This document shows positions 8,331 to 17,111 of a DNA stretch of 64,000 nt, piece by piece (positions within the stretch are counted from its first letter, which is position 1; every line of letters starts with the position of its first letter). This stretch comes from Actinoplanes derwentensis (GTDB lineage Bacteria; Actinomycetota; Actinomycetes; Mycobacteriales; Micromonosporaceae), in NCBI RefSeq assembly GCF_900104725.1, contig NZ_LT629758.1, positions 2,852,001-2,916,000 of the forward strand. Reading direction: 5' to 3'. The notes under the pieces were generated by a model. The model did no database searches. It saw nothing but the letters and a program-made list of their open reading frames with translations, and had not been told where the DNA came from. The translations under genes were made by a program, and so were the position numbers.

Positions 8331-8993
8331 TCAGGGTGCCGGGCGGCCGGTGGAGCCGTCGAAGACGAGGCGACGGGCCAGTGGTTCGCCGAGACGTACC
8401 GTCACCAGGTAGAAGTTCTCGCCGGAGGCGACGGGCTCCGACGGGCAGGCCGCGTCGCATCCGGCGAAGACGCTGACGTAGACCGGACCGGGGATGTCGT
8501 TGATCCGGACACCGGCGGGCGGGACGTCGGCGCGTACCCCGAGCACCAGCCAGGTGCCGGTCTGGCCGGTGAGAGCCGGCGCGACGTACGCCGGTGGCGC
8601 GGCGGCGTCGACCACCCGGTGCCGAAGGATCTTCACCCGCCCGGCCGAAGCCGGCTGCGCGGTCAATACCGGCACAGTGACCACGGTGGCGTGGGCGACG
8701 CCGAACTGCGAACGCAGCTGCTCGGCGGCCTCAGCGGAAGTGACTGGCGTCGGCGCGGGGCGCGCATCGGTGTCGGCGCTGTCGGTGGCCAGCCCGATGA
8801 CCTGCCACACCAGCACGGCGAGCATCACCACGCTGCCGAGGCGGGTCAGCGCGAACGCGGCGTCGCTCGGCTCGTTCGCTTCCGGGTCGCGGTAGCTCCA
8901 GGCGGCGAGGATCCGCCACTGGGACCGCGGGGAGATCACCGACCACAGCAGCATGGCGGCGACCGGGATCAGAATCAGAACGAGGCCATCCAC
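8331..8993 (-). CDS. membrane protein, DUF6199-like
   Basis: The start is the GTG at 8993 (VDGLVLILIPVAAMLLWSVIS...), chosen because the hydrophobic helix follows at once and the upstream extension crosses the promoter of the divergent gene. 220 residues: TM1 (about 3-22), the conserved-looking WRILAAWSYRDPEANEPSDAAF (DUF6199 pattern), TM2 (about 50-68), then an extracytoplasmic domain of about 145 residues with a Cys pair (GCDAACPS). Function unknown. It is divergent from the DUF3887-like gene with only 64 bp between the starts. Confidence 0.65.
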   Translation of the reverse strand: MDGLVLILIPVAAMLLWSVISPRSQWRILAAWSYRDPEANEPSDAAFALTRLGSVVMLAVLVWQVIGLATDSADTDARPAPTPVTSAEAAEQLRSQFGVAHATVVTVPVLTAQPASAGRVKILRHRVVDAAAPPAYVAPALTGQTGTWLVLGVRADVPPAGVRINDIPGPVYVSVFAGCDAACPSEPVASGENFYLVTVRLGEPLARRLVFDGSTGRPAP

Positions 8994-9057
8994 GGCCGAG
9001 AATGTTACCGGCGACCGCTGTCCGCTCGCGCCCGGGTTGTAAAGGTAAGCTTGACAC

Positions 9058-9666
9058 GTGCAAGACAAATTGACGGACGCAATGCGGGCTTTACGGGCGC
9101 AGATGGACGCGTTCCTGGCGTCGCGTGTTCTGACGAGCGGCGACGACTGGGCCGAGTCGGTGCGCCGGGCGGTGCGCATTCAGGCGGCCGCCGACGACGT
9201 CGTGCGCACGGTCGTCCAGCAGGCCCGGCAGAACGGCGCCACCTGGCAGGTCGTCGGGGACGCGCTCGGCGTGACCCGGCAGGCGGCGTTCCAGCGCTAC
9301 GGCAAACCGATCGATCCCCGAACAGGAGAGCTGATGAACACCACACCGCTGCCCGAGGCCACCGAACTGGCCACTGCAGTGATCCGGGACCTGGTCGCCG
9401 GGCACTGGTCGCAGATCGCCGGGCAGTTCGATCCGACCATGCGCGACGGCCTGTCGGAGGACGCGCTGGCCGCCGCATGGGCGCAGATCATCGGGCTGTC
9501 CGGGGCGTTCGAGCAGCACGGCGAACCGGAGGCCGCCCGCGCCGGCGACATGACGATCACGAACACGCCGCTCACGATGGAGGCGGGCGACTACACGATC
9601 CGGATCACGTTCCGCGACGACCGCACCATCGCCGGTCTGTTCATCCTCGAAAGGAAGGACCCGTGA
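9058..9666 (+). CDS. HTH plus DUF3887-like protein
   Basis: A 202-residue protein from GTG. The N-terminal half (about 1-85) is helical and ends in GATWQVVGDALGVTRQAAFQRYG, a clear helix-turn-helix-like segment. The C-terminal half (about 100-200) reads ATAVIRDLVAGHWSQIAGQFDPTMRDGLSEDALAAAW..., matching the fold and pattern of DUF3887 (NTF2-like). It may sense a ligand with the DUF3887 domain and bind DNA with the HTH, but that is inference. Its TGA overlaps the GTG of the CPBP gene. Confidence 0.65.
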   Translation: MQDKLTDAMRALRAQMDAFLASRVLTSGDDWAESVRRAVRIQAAADDVVRTVVQQARQNGATWQVVGDALGVTRQAAFQRYGKPIDPRTGELMNTTPLPEATELATAVIRDLVAGHWSQIAGQFDPTMRDGLSEDALAAAWAQIIGLSGAFEQHGEPEAARAGDMTITNTPLTMEAGDYTIRITFRDDRTIAGLFILERKDP

Positions 9667-10410
9667 GCGTCGCCGTCTTTCTCGGCCTGGCCTTCGGGCT
9701 GTCGTGGCTACTCGCCCTGCCGCTCTGGCTCGGTGACGGGCTCGCCAGTGGTTGGTTTCTGGTCGTGTCCATCGCCGTCATGGCGACTCCGGCGATCGCC
9801 GCGCTCGTCGTGGTGTTCTTCGTGGAGCGGCCGGAGCACAAGGCGCAGGTGCTCGGGCTGTGGCCACTGAAGCCGGCCCGGCCGTTGCTCGGCTATGCGG
9901 CGGCGGGTGTCTTCGGGGCCATCGCGCTGGTCCTGGCGGCCCTTCCGATCGGTGCGCTGTTCGGGGTGTATCCGGCTGATATCGTGCACTTCTCGGGGTT
10001 CCAGCAGGTCCTGGACGAGCAGGTGAGCGCCGCCGGAATGGGTGAGCTTCCGGTTCCGACCGGTGCGCTCGTCGCCCTCCAACTCGCTGCGCTGCCCCTG
10101 GCCGCGGTCATCAACCTTATTCCGGCACTCGGGGAAGAGCTCGGGTGGCGCGGCTGGCTGTTCCCGAGGCTGATGCCGCTCGGCGCGATTCCGGCGATCC
10201 TGATCTCGGGCGTGATCTGGGGCGTGTGGCACGCTCCGCTGATCCTACGGAGCAGCCGGCTCCTACCTCCTGTTCGCGAAGGCCGGCGAACACATCGACA
10301 CCACACAGGCGACGGTCCTCGGCTGGAGCGGCTGGATCGTACCGCTGGTGATCGTCGTGTACCTCCTGGCCACCGGGAGGTTCACCGTGCACGGTTCGCC
10401 GGCAACCTGA
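9663..10410 (+). pseudogene. CPBP (CAAX-type) membrane protease, internally deleted and frameshifted
   Basis: The reading frame from GTG 9663 gives several TM helices and the first two metalloprotease motifs: GEELGWRGWLF (EExxxR) and WGVWHAP. At about 10247 the frame leaves the homology. The family C-terminus resumes in another frame at 10249 (GAAGSYLLFAKAGEHIDTTQ...IVPLVIVVYLLATGRF) and stops at 10410. The intervening helices, with the conserved AHxxxN motif, are missing. In the original frame translation would run to 10451 with a basic nonsense tail. It is coupled to the upstream gene. Intact relatives cleave or modify membrane peptides or act in bacteriocin self-immunity. Confidence 0.7.
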
Positions 10411-10526
10411 CCGCCACCGAAAGCATCGCCGATGCTCCGGGGCTCGGCTAAACAGCCTCCGGGGCACGCCGATGGGTAAGGCCGTCTGCCGTTTCAGCGG
10501 CGGGGTCAACCGGGGGAAGGAAAGGC

Positions 10527-12104
10527 ATGGCGGGAGTCGCCGCGCCGCACGTCGAGGCGCGTGAGTCAGCGGGGCTGGGTTTCAGCCATCGCGAGATCCT
10601 GGTGACGATGAGTGGGCTGGTCATCGCCATGCTGCTCGCCCAGCTCGACAACATGATCGTCGCGCCGGCGCTGCCCACGATCGTCGGTGACCTCGGTGGG
10701 CTGGAGCATCTGTCCTGGGTGACGACCGGGTACATCCTGGCCACCACGGTCGCCACGCCGATCTGGGGCAAGCTCGGCGACCTGTTCGGGCGGCGGATCA
10801 CGTTCGTGTCCGCGGTGGCGTTGTTCCTGGTCGGGTCGATGTTGTGTGGCATGGCGCAGAACATGGCCGAGTTGATCGCCTTCCGCGCGGTCCAGGGCCT
10901 GGGCGCCGGTGGCCTGATGGTCGGTGTGCTGTCGATCATCGGCGAGATGATCCCGCCCACCGACCGCAGCAAGTATCAAGGCGTGATGATGGCGGTCATG
11001 CCGGTCGCGATGATCGGCGGCCCGCTGATCGGCGGGTTCATCACCGATCACCTGGACTGGCGCTGGGCGTTCTATGTGAACCTGCCGTTGGGCCTGGTCA
11101 CCCTGGTCGTCTCCTGGATCACCCTGGCCCGGTTGCCCCGCGGCACCGGACGGGCCCGGATCGACTGGTTCGGCACCGCGCTGCTCACCGTCTGGATCAC
11201 GTCGCTGGTGCTGATCGCGACCTGGGGCGGCACCCAGTACGACTGGGACTCCCCGCAGATCCTCGGGCTGGCCGCGCTGACCGTCGCCGGGCTGGTCGCG
11301 TTCATCGTGGTCGAGCGGCGGCAGGCCGAACCGATCATGCCGCTGCACATCTTCGCCAACCGTAACTTCGTGCTGGCCGGTGGCATCGCCTTCATCTCCG
11401 GGTTCGCGCTGTTCGGGGCGATCGGTTACCTGCCGCAGTATCAGCAGTTCGTGCAGGGCGCCTCGGCCACCAACAGCGGGCTGCTGCTGATGCCGCTGAT
11501 GGCCGCGGTCATGGTGGTCAGCATCGCGGCCGGTCAGATCATCGGCAGGACCGGCAAGTACCGGATCTTCCCGATCGTCGGCTCGGCCCTGGTCGCGACC
11601 GGCATGTTCCTGTTCGCCACGGTCGACACCGGCACCTCGCAGACGGCCACCGCGCTCTACATGGTGGTCCTCGGCGCCGGCATGGGCTGCCTGATGCAGA
11701 CCAGCACCCTGATCGCGCAGAACAGCCTGGAGCTGCGCGACATCGGCGCCGGCACCGGCGCGTCCACGTTCCTGCGCAACATGGGCAGCTCGCTGGGCGT
11801 GTCGATCCTCGGCGCGATCTACACCCACCACCTCACCGCGTCGCTGACCGAGTCGGCGGCCGGGGGCACCGGCTCCGGGCCGGGCGAGATCGCCTCGATG
11901 ACCCCGGCGATGCTCAAGTCGATGCCGGAGGCCGTCCGGCACGCCTTCCAGCAGGCCGTCACCGACGGCATCTCCCACCTGTTCCTGTGGGGCAGCATGG
12001 TCGCCGCGGCCGGCATCGTCGTGGCGCTGTTCATCCGGCAGGTCGCCCTGCGCGGCAGCAAACCGGCCGCGAAGCCCGAACCGGCCCTGTCCGACGCCAA
12101 CTGA
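10527..12104 (+). CDS. DHA2-family (EmrB/QacA-type) MFS drug exporter
   Basis: A 525-residue membrane protein with about 14 TM helices. DHA2 signatures: LAQLDNMIVAPALPTIVGDLG in TM1, WVTTGYILATTVATPIWGKLGDLFGRR (motif A) and FRAVQGLGAGGLMVGVLSIIGEMIPP. GGGGGAAGGAAAGGC precedes the ATG. It is expected to export hydrophobic or cationic compounds by proton antiport. It stands alone; no adjacent repressor is present. It converges with def across a 75-bp gap containing a GC-rich potential stem. Confidence 0.9.
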   Translation: MAGVAAPHVEARESAGLGFSHREILVTMSGLVIAMLLAQLDNMIVAPALPTIVGDLGGLEHLSWVTTGYILATTVATPIWGKLGDLFGRRITFVSAVALFLVGSMLCGMAQNMAELIAFRAVQGLGAGGLMVGVLSIIGEMIPPTDRSKYQGVMMAVMPVAMIGGPLIGGFITDHLDWRWAFYVNLPLGLVTLVVSWITLARLPRGTGRARIDWFGTALLTVWITSLVLIATWGGTQYDWDSPQILGLAALTVAGLVAFIVVERRQAEPIMPLHIFANRNFVLAGGIAFISGFALFGAIGYLPQYQQFVQGASATNSGLLLMPLMAAVMVVSIAAGQIIGRTGKYRIFPIVGSALVATGMFLFATVDTGTSQTATALYMVVLGAGMGCLMQTSTLIAQNSLELRDIGAGTGASTFLRNMGSSLGVSILGAIYTHHLTASLTESAAGGTGSGPGEIASMTPAMLKSMPEAVRHAFQQAVTDGISHLFLWGSMVAAAGIVVALFIRQVALRGSKPAAKPEPALSDAN

Positions 12105-12179
12105 ACCAGAACGCCAGCTGAACCAAGGAGCCAGCGGCGGTGCCGGGGCCACCACCCGGCCCCCGCCCGCGCGACGTCT

Positions 12180-12719
12180 CTAGTGGGGGCTGACCCGGAC
12201 TTCGGGGAGGTCGGTGAACCAGGAGGCCTCGCGCAGCGTGTCGAGGATCCGGCGGCGGCCCTGTTCGTCCTGCCGGTCGATGAAGAGGATGCCGTCCAGG
12301 TGGTCCGTCTCGTGCTGCATGCAGCGCGCGAGCAGCCCGGTGCCGACCACCTGGACCGGGTCGCCGTGTTTGGTGTAACCCTTGGCGGTCACGTTGAGAC
12401 GGCGCTTGGTGTCGAGGTAGATGCCGGGGATGGAGAGACAGCCTTCGGGGCCGCCCTGGATCTCGTCGTCCGGAAAATCCAGCACCGGGTTGACCAGGTG
12501 GTCGAGGCCGAGTTCGTTGCCGGGCAGGGCCGGGTTGAGCGCGAAGACCCGCAGTTCGACGCCGATCTGTGGGGCGGCGAGACCGGCGCCGCCGGACGCA
12601 CCGAGCGTCTCGGTCAGGTCGCGGACCAGGGTCTCCAGTTCGGCGTCGAAATCGGTGACCGGGACGGCGATACGGCGCAGCACCGGGTCGCCGACCTTCC
12701 GGATGTCCAGCACGGTCAT
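12180..12719 (-). CDS. def: peptide deformylase
   Basis: A 179-residue Fe/Zn enzyme that removes the formyl group from nascent peptides. All three motifs are present: GAGLAAPQIG, EGCLS (metal-binding Cys) and QHETDHLDG (the two His and catalytic Glu). The start is MTVLDIRKVGDPVLR, with GAGGAGG just upstream; an in-frame extension to 12875 lacks homology and was rejected. It is not next to fmt here, so it may be one of two deformylases, as often in actinomycetes. Confidence 0.93.
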   Translation of the reverse strand: MTVLDIRKVGDPVLRRIAVPVTDFDAELETLVRDLTETLGASGGAGLAAPQIGVELRVFALNPALPGNELGLDHLVNPVLDFPDDEIQGGPEGCLSIPGIYLDTKRRLNVTAKGYTKHGDPVQVVGTGLLARCMQHETDHLDGILFIDRQDEQGRRRILDTLREASWFTDLPEVRVSPH

Positions 12720-12976
12720 CAGAGCCTCCTCATATCCACTGTCGTCGTGGACATCTTCGCGAACGGCCGGTGCGCTCGGCCACTCGGTGGTCGCCGCTGG
12801 GACTCGAGCCCGGCGAAACGCGTACGCCGCAAGGGTCTCTTGATCTTCTCCGGGGTTGCCACAGCGGATTCTCACGAAACTCTCACGAACTGCCGCTATG
12901 GCTTCTTATCCCCGGCGGGCATCGTGGAACTCGCTGGTGTGGAGCCGGCGATTCGGACTCGGAACGGGGAGACACC

Positions 12977-13420
12977 ATGAGTGACCAGATGCCGCGGACA
13001 CCTGACGACGACACCGCGGCCTTCGTCGCCGACTCGGAGCCGAAGGCCGTGCCGGCCGCGCCTGAGCCGGCACCGACGGCGCCAGTAGCAGCGGCGGCGG
13101 TGCCGGCCGGGCCCGCTGTGAGCCGGTGGCGGGGGCGCCGGGTTCCGGTGCTGGTGGCGGGGGCCGCGCTGGTGCTGGGCATGGTTCTCGGCGGCGGGGT
13201 GGTCGGGGCCGCCGCGCTGATCGGCGGTCACCACGGCGAGGACCGCGGCGGTCACATCAGCCGTGAAGGACGGCCCGGCGCGCGGGGCGGGGACCACGCC
13301 AGGGACGGCGAGCGCGGCCCCCGGCCCGGCGGGAACCGGGAGCGGGACGGACGTGGGCCTGGGCGTGACGGCCAGGACACTCCGGCGCCGGTACCGTCGG
13401 CGGTCGCTCCGAGCGCCTAG
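12977..13420 (+). CDS. single-TM protein next to a two-component system
   Basis: 147 residues from ATG (GGGGAGACACC upstream). The cytoplasmic N-terminus is acidic, Pro/Ala-rich and probably disordered (1-52). One TM helix (about 58-83, VPVLVAGAALVLGMVLGGGVV) is followed by an external Gly/Arg/Asp/His-rich tail. There is no enzyme motif. It lies 85 bp before the response regulator and may be its target or a sensor accessory; that is positional inference. Confidence 0.65.
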   Translation: MSDQMPRTPDDDTAAFVADSEPKAVPAAPEPAPTAPVAAAAVPAGPAVSRWRGRRVPVLVAGAALVLGMVLGGGVVGAAALIGGHHGEDRGGHISREGRPGARGGDHARDGERGPRPGGNRERDGRGPGRDGQDTPAPVPSAVAPSA

Positions 13421-13504
13421 CGACCCTGCCACACTTGCCGAAAGTCGCCCCGAACCTGCGTGAGCACGGCAAACCTGGAAGGAGCGACAGTGGCGGAGGG
13501 GAAC

Positions 13505-14200
13505 ATGCGGGTGCTGGTGGTGGACGACGACGAGTCGGTCCGGGACTCGCTCTCCCGGACACTGCGGTTCGAGGGGCATGACGTCGACACCGCGCGGGAC
13601 GGCCAGGAAGCCTTGGACATGGTTCACGCCGGGGAGCCGGACGCGATGATCCTCGACGTCAACATGCCGTTGATGGACGGGCTCGAAACCTGCCGCCGCC
13701 TGCGCCTGGACGGGATCCTGCTACCGGTGCTGATGGTCACCGCCATGGACACCGTCGGGGACCGGGTGGCCGGGCTCGACGCGGGAGCCGACGACTATCT
13801 GGTCAAACCGTTCGCGTTGCAGGAGTTGAAGGCCCGGCTGCGGGCACTGCTGCGCCGGACCCGGCCGATGCCGGCACCGGCCGCCGCGGCTCAGGGGCCG
13901 TTGAGCTTCGCCGACCTGCGGCTGGACCCGGTGACCCGGGAGGTGTGGCGTGGCGCGCGGCTGCTGCGGCTGACCCGTACCGAGTTCGCCATCCTTGAAG
14001 TGTTCCTGCATCATCCGCGCCAGGTGCTCAGCCGGCCGGCGCTGTTCGAGCAGGTGTGGGGCTGTGACTTCGGTGAGACCTCGAACAGTGTGCACGTCTA
14101 CCTCGGCTATCTGCGCCGCAAGCTGGAGGCCGACGGCGAGAAGCGTCTGCTGCACACGGTGCGCGGGGTCGGCTTCGTGCTCCGGGAGGAGCCGCTGTGA
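13505..14200 (+). CDS. OmpR-family response regulator (MprA-like)
   Basis: 231 residues. The receiver domain (1-118) has acidic pocket DDDE, phospho-acceptor Asp in [11 protein letters not shown] (about residue 46), Thr in VTA and Lys in VKPF. The winged-helix Trans_reg_C domain (about 132-228) has [32 protein letters not shown] and [15 protein letters not shown] 13505 was chosen because GAGGGG precedes it; GTG 13490 is an alternative. It is followed by a triplicated junction repeat and the cognate kinase, so the pair should be co-translated. Confidence 0.93.
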   Translation: MRVLVVDDDESVRDSLSRTLRFEGHDVDTARDGQEALDMVHAGEPDAMILDVNMPLMDGLETCRRLRLDGILLPVLMVTAMDTVGDRVAGLDAGADDYLVKPFALQELKARLRALLRRTRPMPAPAAAAQGPLSFADLRLDPVTREVWRGARLLRLTRTEFAILEVFLHHPRQVLSRPALFEQVWGCDFGETSNSVHVYLGYLRRKLEADGEKRLLHTVRGVGFVLREEPL

Positions 14201-14254
14201 GAGTGATCCGGAAGGAGCCGCTGTGACAGTGATCCGGGAGGAGCCGCTGTGACG
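14177..14254 (+). repeat. three tandem 26-bp units spanning the regulator/kinase junction
   Basis: Copies at 14177-14202, 14203-14228 and 14229-14254 differ at only a few positions. Each contains GGAGG or GAAGGAG, then CCGCTG and an overlapping GTGA. Each unit thus carries a stop codon, a ribosome-binding site and a potential GTG start. The last one is the start of the histidine kinase; the first ends the response regulator. Confidence 0.85.
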
Positions 14255-15673
14255 GCGGTCCGGCAGTGGTGGGAGCGGCGGACGCTGCACGCCCGCCTGG
14301 CGGTGCTGATCAGCGGGGCGGTGGCCGCCGCCGTACTGAGTGTCGCGGTCGCGGCGTGGGTGGCGGTCGCCGAGATCCAGCACCACCGGTTGCGGACCGC
14401 GCTGAGTACCGACGCCGTCGCCGTCGCCGCGGCCGGGCCGCCGGTGGCCGCCCCGGAACGCCGTAACGGGGACGGCCGCCGCGGCCCGCGCGGGTGGGGG
14501 CCACGCCGGCAGATCCTCGACTCCACCGGAACGGTGCGCGAGGGCGTGACCGATCCGCTGCCGGTGACCGATCTCGCCCGCCGGGTGGCGACGGGCGGCG
14601 GGGGCCAGACCGAGGAGGAGATCCGGGTCGGTGACGACACCTACCTGATGGTGACTGTGCCCGTCACCGGTGGTGGGGCCGTGCAGGTCGCCATCGACCA
14701 GGACGGCGACGAGCAGACGCTCGCCGCCTTCGGGCTGCTCCTGGTGGTGTTCTCCGCGCTCGGGATCGCCGGTGCGGTGTTCCTCGGCCGGGTCGTGGCC
14801 CGCGCCGGGCTGGCGCCGGTCCAGCGGCTCACCGAGGCGGTCGAGGACGTCGCCGTCACGATGGATTTCCGGCAGCCCGTCGCCGTCGGTGCCGGTGGGG
14901 ACGACGAGGTCGCCCGGCTCAGTGCGTCGGTCAACACGATGCTCGCCGCCGTCGACACCGCCCGGCGTGCGCAGCGGGCCCTGGTCGCGGACGCCGGGCA
15001 CGAACTGCGGACCCCGTTGACCAGCCTGCGCACCAACATCGAACTGCTGGTGGACGTGGAGCGGCATCCGGAGATCGCGCACCGCCTGTCGCAACACGAC
15101 CGCGACAAGCTGCTCGCTGACCTGGAGGCCCAGATCGGTGAGTTGTCCAAGCTCACCACCGAATTGATCGAACTGTCCCGGGAGGAGACCACCCGCGAGG
15201 CCGCCGAGCCGGTCGCCCTCGCCGACGTGGTCGAGGCGGCGATCAGCCGGGTACGCATCCGCGCTCCCCGCCTCACGTTCCGCGCCGATCTGACGACGGT
15301 CACGGTCCCGGGCCGCCCCGGTGAACTGGAGCGGATGCTCGTCAACGTGCTCGACAACGCCGCCAAGTGGAGCCCGGCCGGAGCCACCGTGCACACCGCG
15401 CTGACCGTGGACGGCGACGAGTGCCTGGTCACGGTGGCCGACAGCGGGCCGGGGATCGACGAGGCCGACCGTCCGTACGTCTTCGACCGCTTCTACCGGG
15501 CGGCGACCGCACGCTCCGCACCCGGTTCCGGGCTCGGGCTGGCGATCGTGGCGCAGACCGCCGCCCAGCACGGCGGAACCGTCACCACCAGCGGCCGCGA
15601 ACCACACGGCACCGTCGTCACCATCCGGCTTCCCCAGCTCGTGCCGGCCGTCCCCACCGCCGGCCTCAGCTAG
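14249..15673 (+). CDS. sensor histidine kinase (MprB-like)
   Basis: 474 residues from the GTG overlapping the third junction repeat. TM1 is at about 18-42, an extracytoplasmic loop rich in Arg/Gly follows (about 45-155), TM2 is at about 160-182, then HAMP. HisKA is ALVADAGHELRTPLTSLRTN with phospho-accepting His. The HATPase_c domain has NVLDNAAKWSP (N box), DSGPGID (G1), FDRFYR (F) and GSGLGLAI (G2). It phosphorylates the preceding regulator. The signal is unknown; the sensor loop is about 110 residues. Confidence 0.92.
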   Translation: MTAVRQWWERRTLHARLAVLISGAVAAAVLSVAVAAWVAVAEIQHHRLRTALSTDAVAVAAAGPPVAAPERRNGDGRRGPRGWGPRRQILDSTGTVREGVTDPLPVTDLARRVATGGGGQTEEEIRVGDDTYLMVTVPVTGGGAVQVAIDQDGDEQTLAAFGLLLVVFSALGIAGAVFLGRVVARAGLAPVQRLTEAVEDVAVTMDFRQPVAVGAGGDDEVARLSASVNTMLAAVDTARRAQRALVADAGHELRTPLTSLRTNIELLVDVERHPEIAHRLSQHDRDKLLADLEAQIGELSKLTTELIELSREETTREAAEPVALADVVEAAISRVRIRAPRLTFRADLTTVTVPGRPGELERMLVNVLDNAAKWSPAGATVHTALTVDGDECLVTVADSGPGIDEADRPYVFDRFYRAATARSAPGSGLGLAIVAQTAAQHGGTVTTSGREPHGTVVTIRLPQLVPAVPTAGLS

Positions 15674-16256
15674 CCGGGGAGGGCCGGGCGAGGGCGTCGC
15701 GGAGCGTGCTGCCGTACGAGAAACCGAGGTCCTGCAGCTCGTCCAGACGGTCGGCCAGCCGATCACCGAGGGCCCGCAACTCGGTGTCCCCGGCCGGTTT
15801 CAGCGCGGTCCAGGCACGCAGACCGGAGGTCGCATGGAATTCAGCGGCCGTGTCGTTGACCGCCAACAGGCACAGAGCCAAGAGCCAATGCGCGCGTACG
15901 GCGTCGCTGCCGACCGCCCCGGCCAGCTCATCCTGCAGCTGACCGGCCCGCACATACTCCCGTTGGACCGCGTCCTCGACGGTCGCGACCAGCACGTTGA
16001 AACCGTTCTGGAGACCGGCCTCATCGACCCTTACGACAAGTTTGCCGGACAGTCCGCTGTTGAGCGTGAACCGAACAGCGCCGAGGTTCATGACGAACTG
16101 GCCCAGCGGCGGTTCTTTGCCCGCACCGCGCTGGATGAGATGTCCCGTGACCGGAACAGGCCGGCCGTTCTCATCCTGTCCGCGCCCGAGAAGTCTCGGC
16201 AGGTCGACCTCCACCCGGCCCTCGAAGATCACGATTCCGTTCGGACGGCCTAGCAT
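15666..16256 (-). CDS. unknown protein, fourth gene of the GTPase module
   Basis: 196 residues from ATG 16256 (MLGRPNGIVIFEGRVEVDLPR). The frame stays open upstream with a plausible NPWAPIRAARKTR stretch, so a longer N-terminus is possible. The first half looks beta-rich (FVMNLGAVRFTLNSGLSGKLVVRVDE); the second half is helical with QDELAGAVGSDAVRAHWLLALCLLAVNDTAAEF. No family is recognised. It lies 38 bp downstream of the TM protein, last in the module, and its stop overlaps the kinase stop tail-to-tail. A target or regulator of the GTPases is possible but unproven. Confidence 0.65.
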   Translation of the reverse strand: MLGRPNGIVIFEGRVEVDLPRLLGRGQDENGRPVPVTGHLIQRGAGKEPPLGQFVMNLGAVRFTLNSGLSGKLVVRVDEAGLQNGFNVLVATVEDAVQREYVRAGQLQDELAGAVGSDAVRAHWLLALCLLAVNDTAAEFHATSGLRAWTALKPAGDTELRALGDRLADRLDELQDLGFSYGSTLRDALARPSPAS

Positions 16257-16294
16257 CCGCGTCTTGCGGGCCGCCCTGATCGGGGCCCACGGGT

Positions 16295-17107
16295 TCAGGT
16301 TGTCAGGATCAGCGCTGTCAGCAGGGCGAGCAGAAGCAGCGCCGCCGGGATCCACAGCACCGGGCTGCGGAGACGTTCCAGCGGCGCGGGCACTTTTCCC
16401 GGCGTCCGGAGCCGGGTCACCTCGCCCAGCCGGCCTTCGGCGACCAGCACCGCGAACACCGTGTCACCCGGTGGATCGGGATAGACCGCGGCGGCGGCGT
16501 CCGCGGCCTGCCGGGCACCGTCGAGGGAGGCGATGGCGTGGGTGGTGAAGGCCATGCCCGGCCGTCCGGCGAGCAGTTCGTCGACGGTGGCCAGGAACCG
16601 GCGGCAGGCTTGCGGGTCCTCGGCCGGTCCGGCCCAGTCCTGCTGAGGACCGCTCACCGCGTCGACATCGGGGAGATCGGAATCGATCCGGGACAGTACG
16701 GTGTCGAGCCGGTCCCGGACCTGGTCGATGCCGGCAGTGTCGGCGTGCTGAATCCAGCCGTCCACACTGGCTGCGTCGAAGACCTCGTCCAGGCGCAGCC
16801 CCAACTGACGGCGCGGGGTGTCGTGCAGCCCGGCCCAGACCAGCCGGCGGACCAGATCCCCGTCCCCAGGTCCCGCGGTGATCACCAGCCGGTACCGGAT
16901 GACGGTGTTCACGGCGTCCCGGCGCTGCGACGGAATGCCACTGACGAGCAGGTGCAGACCCTCCCCCGTGCTTCGTACGATGACTTCCGGCTCTTCCAGG
17001 ACCACCCAGCCGAGCACCGGTTCCCACCAGGGCACCGGTGGTGCCTCGCCGAGGAAGGTGTAGTCCAGGCGCCGGGCGTGGCCACGGGTCATCAGGTACG
17101 TCAGCAT
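16295..17107 (-). CDS. unknown protein with C-terminal membrane anchor, third gene of the GTPase module
   Basis: 270 residues. ATG 17107 lies four bases after the stop of the GTPase gene, so it is coupled. A soluble domain of about 245 residues, mixed alpha/beta with many acidic residues (LRLDEVFDAASVDGWIQHADTAGIDQVRD), is followed by a single TM helix at the very C-terminus (WIPAALLLLALLTALILTT). The tail-anchor topology would place the domain in the cytoplasm beside the GTPases. No known motif was found. Confidence 0.7.
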   Translation of the reverse strand: MLTYLMTRGHARRLDYTFLGEAPPVPWWEPVLGWVVLEEPEVIVRSTGEGLHLLVSGIPSQRRDAVNTVIRYRLVITAGPGDGDLVRRLVWAGLHDTPRRQLGLRLDEVFDAASVDGWIQHADTAGIDQVRDRLDTVLSRIDSDLPDVDAVSGPQQDWAGPAEDPQACRRFLATVDELLAGRPGMAFTTHAIASLDGARQAADAAAAVYPDPPGDTVFAVLVAEGRLGEVTRLRTPGKVPAPLERLRSPVLWIPAALLLLALLTALILTT

Positions 17108-17111
17108 CGGC

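Noticed and set aside
10566..12155. A 529-codon antisense frame opposite the MFS exporter
   Set aside because: No domain, extreme composition, and the plus strand encodes a complete 14-TM transporter.
12720..12875. N-terminal extension of peptide deformylase
   Set aside because: The extra residues lack homology, and a good ribosome-binding site precedes the ATG at 12719.
13721..15766. A 681-codon open frame antisense to the two-component genes
   Set aside because: It lies opposite two fully recognisable genes; its Gly/Arg/Asp-rich composition is the usual shadow of high-GC coding DNA.
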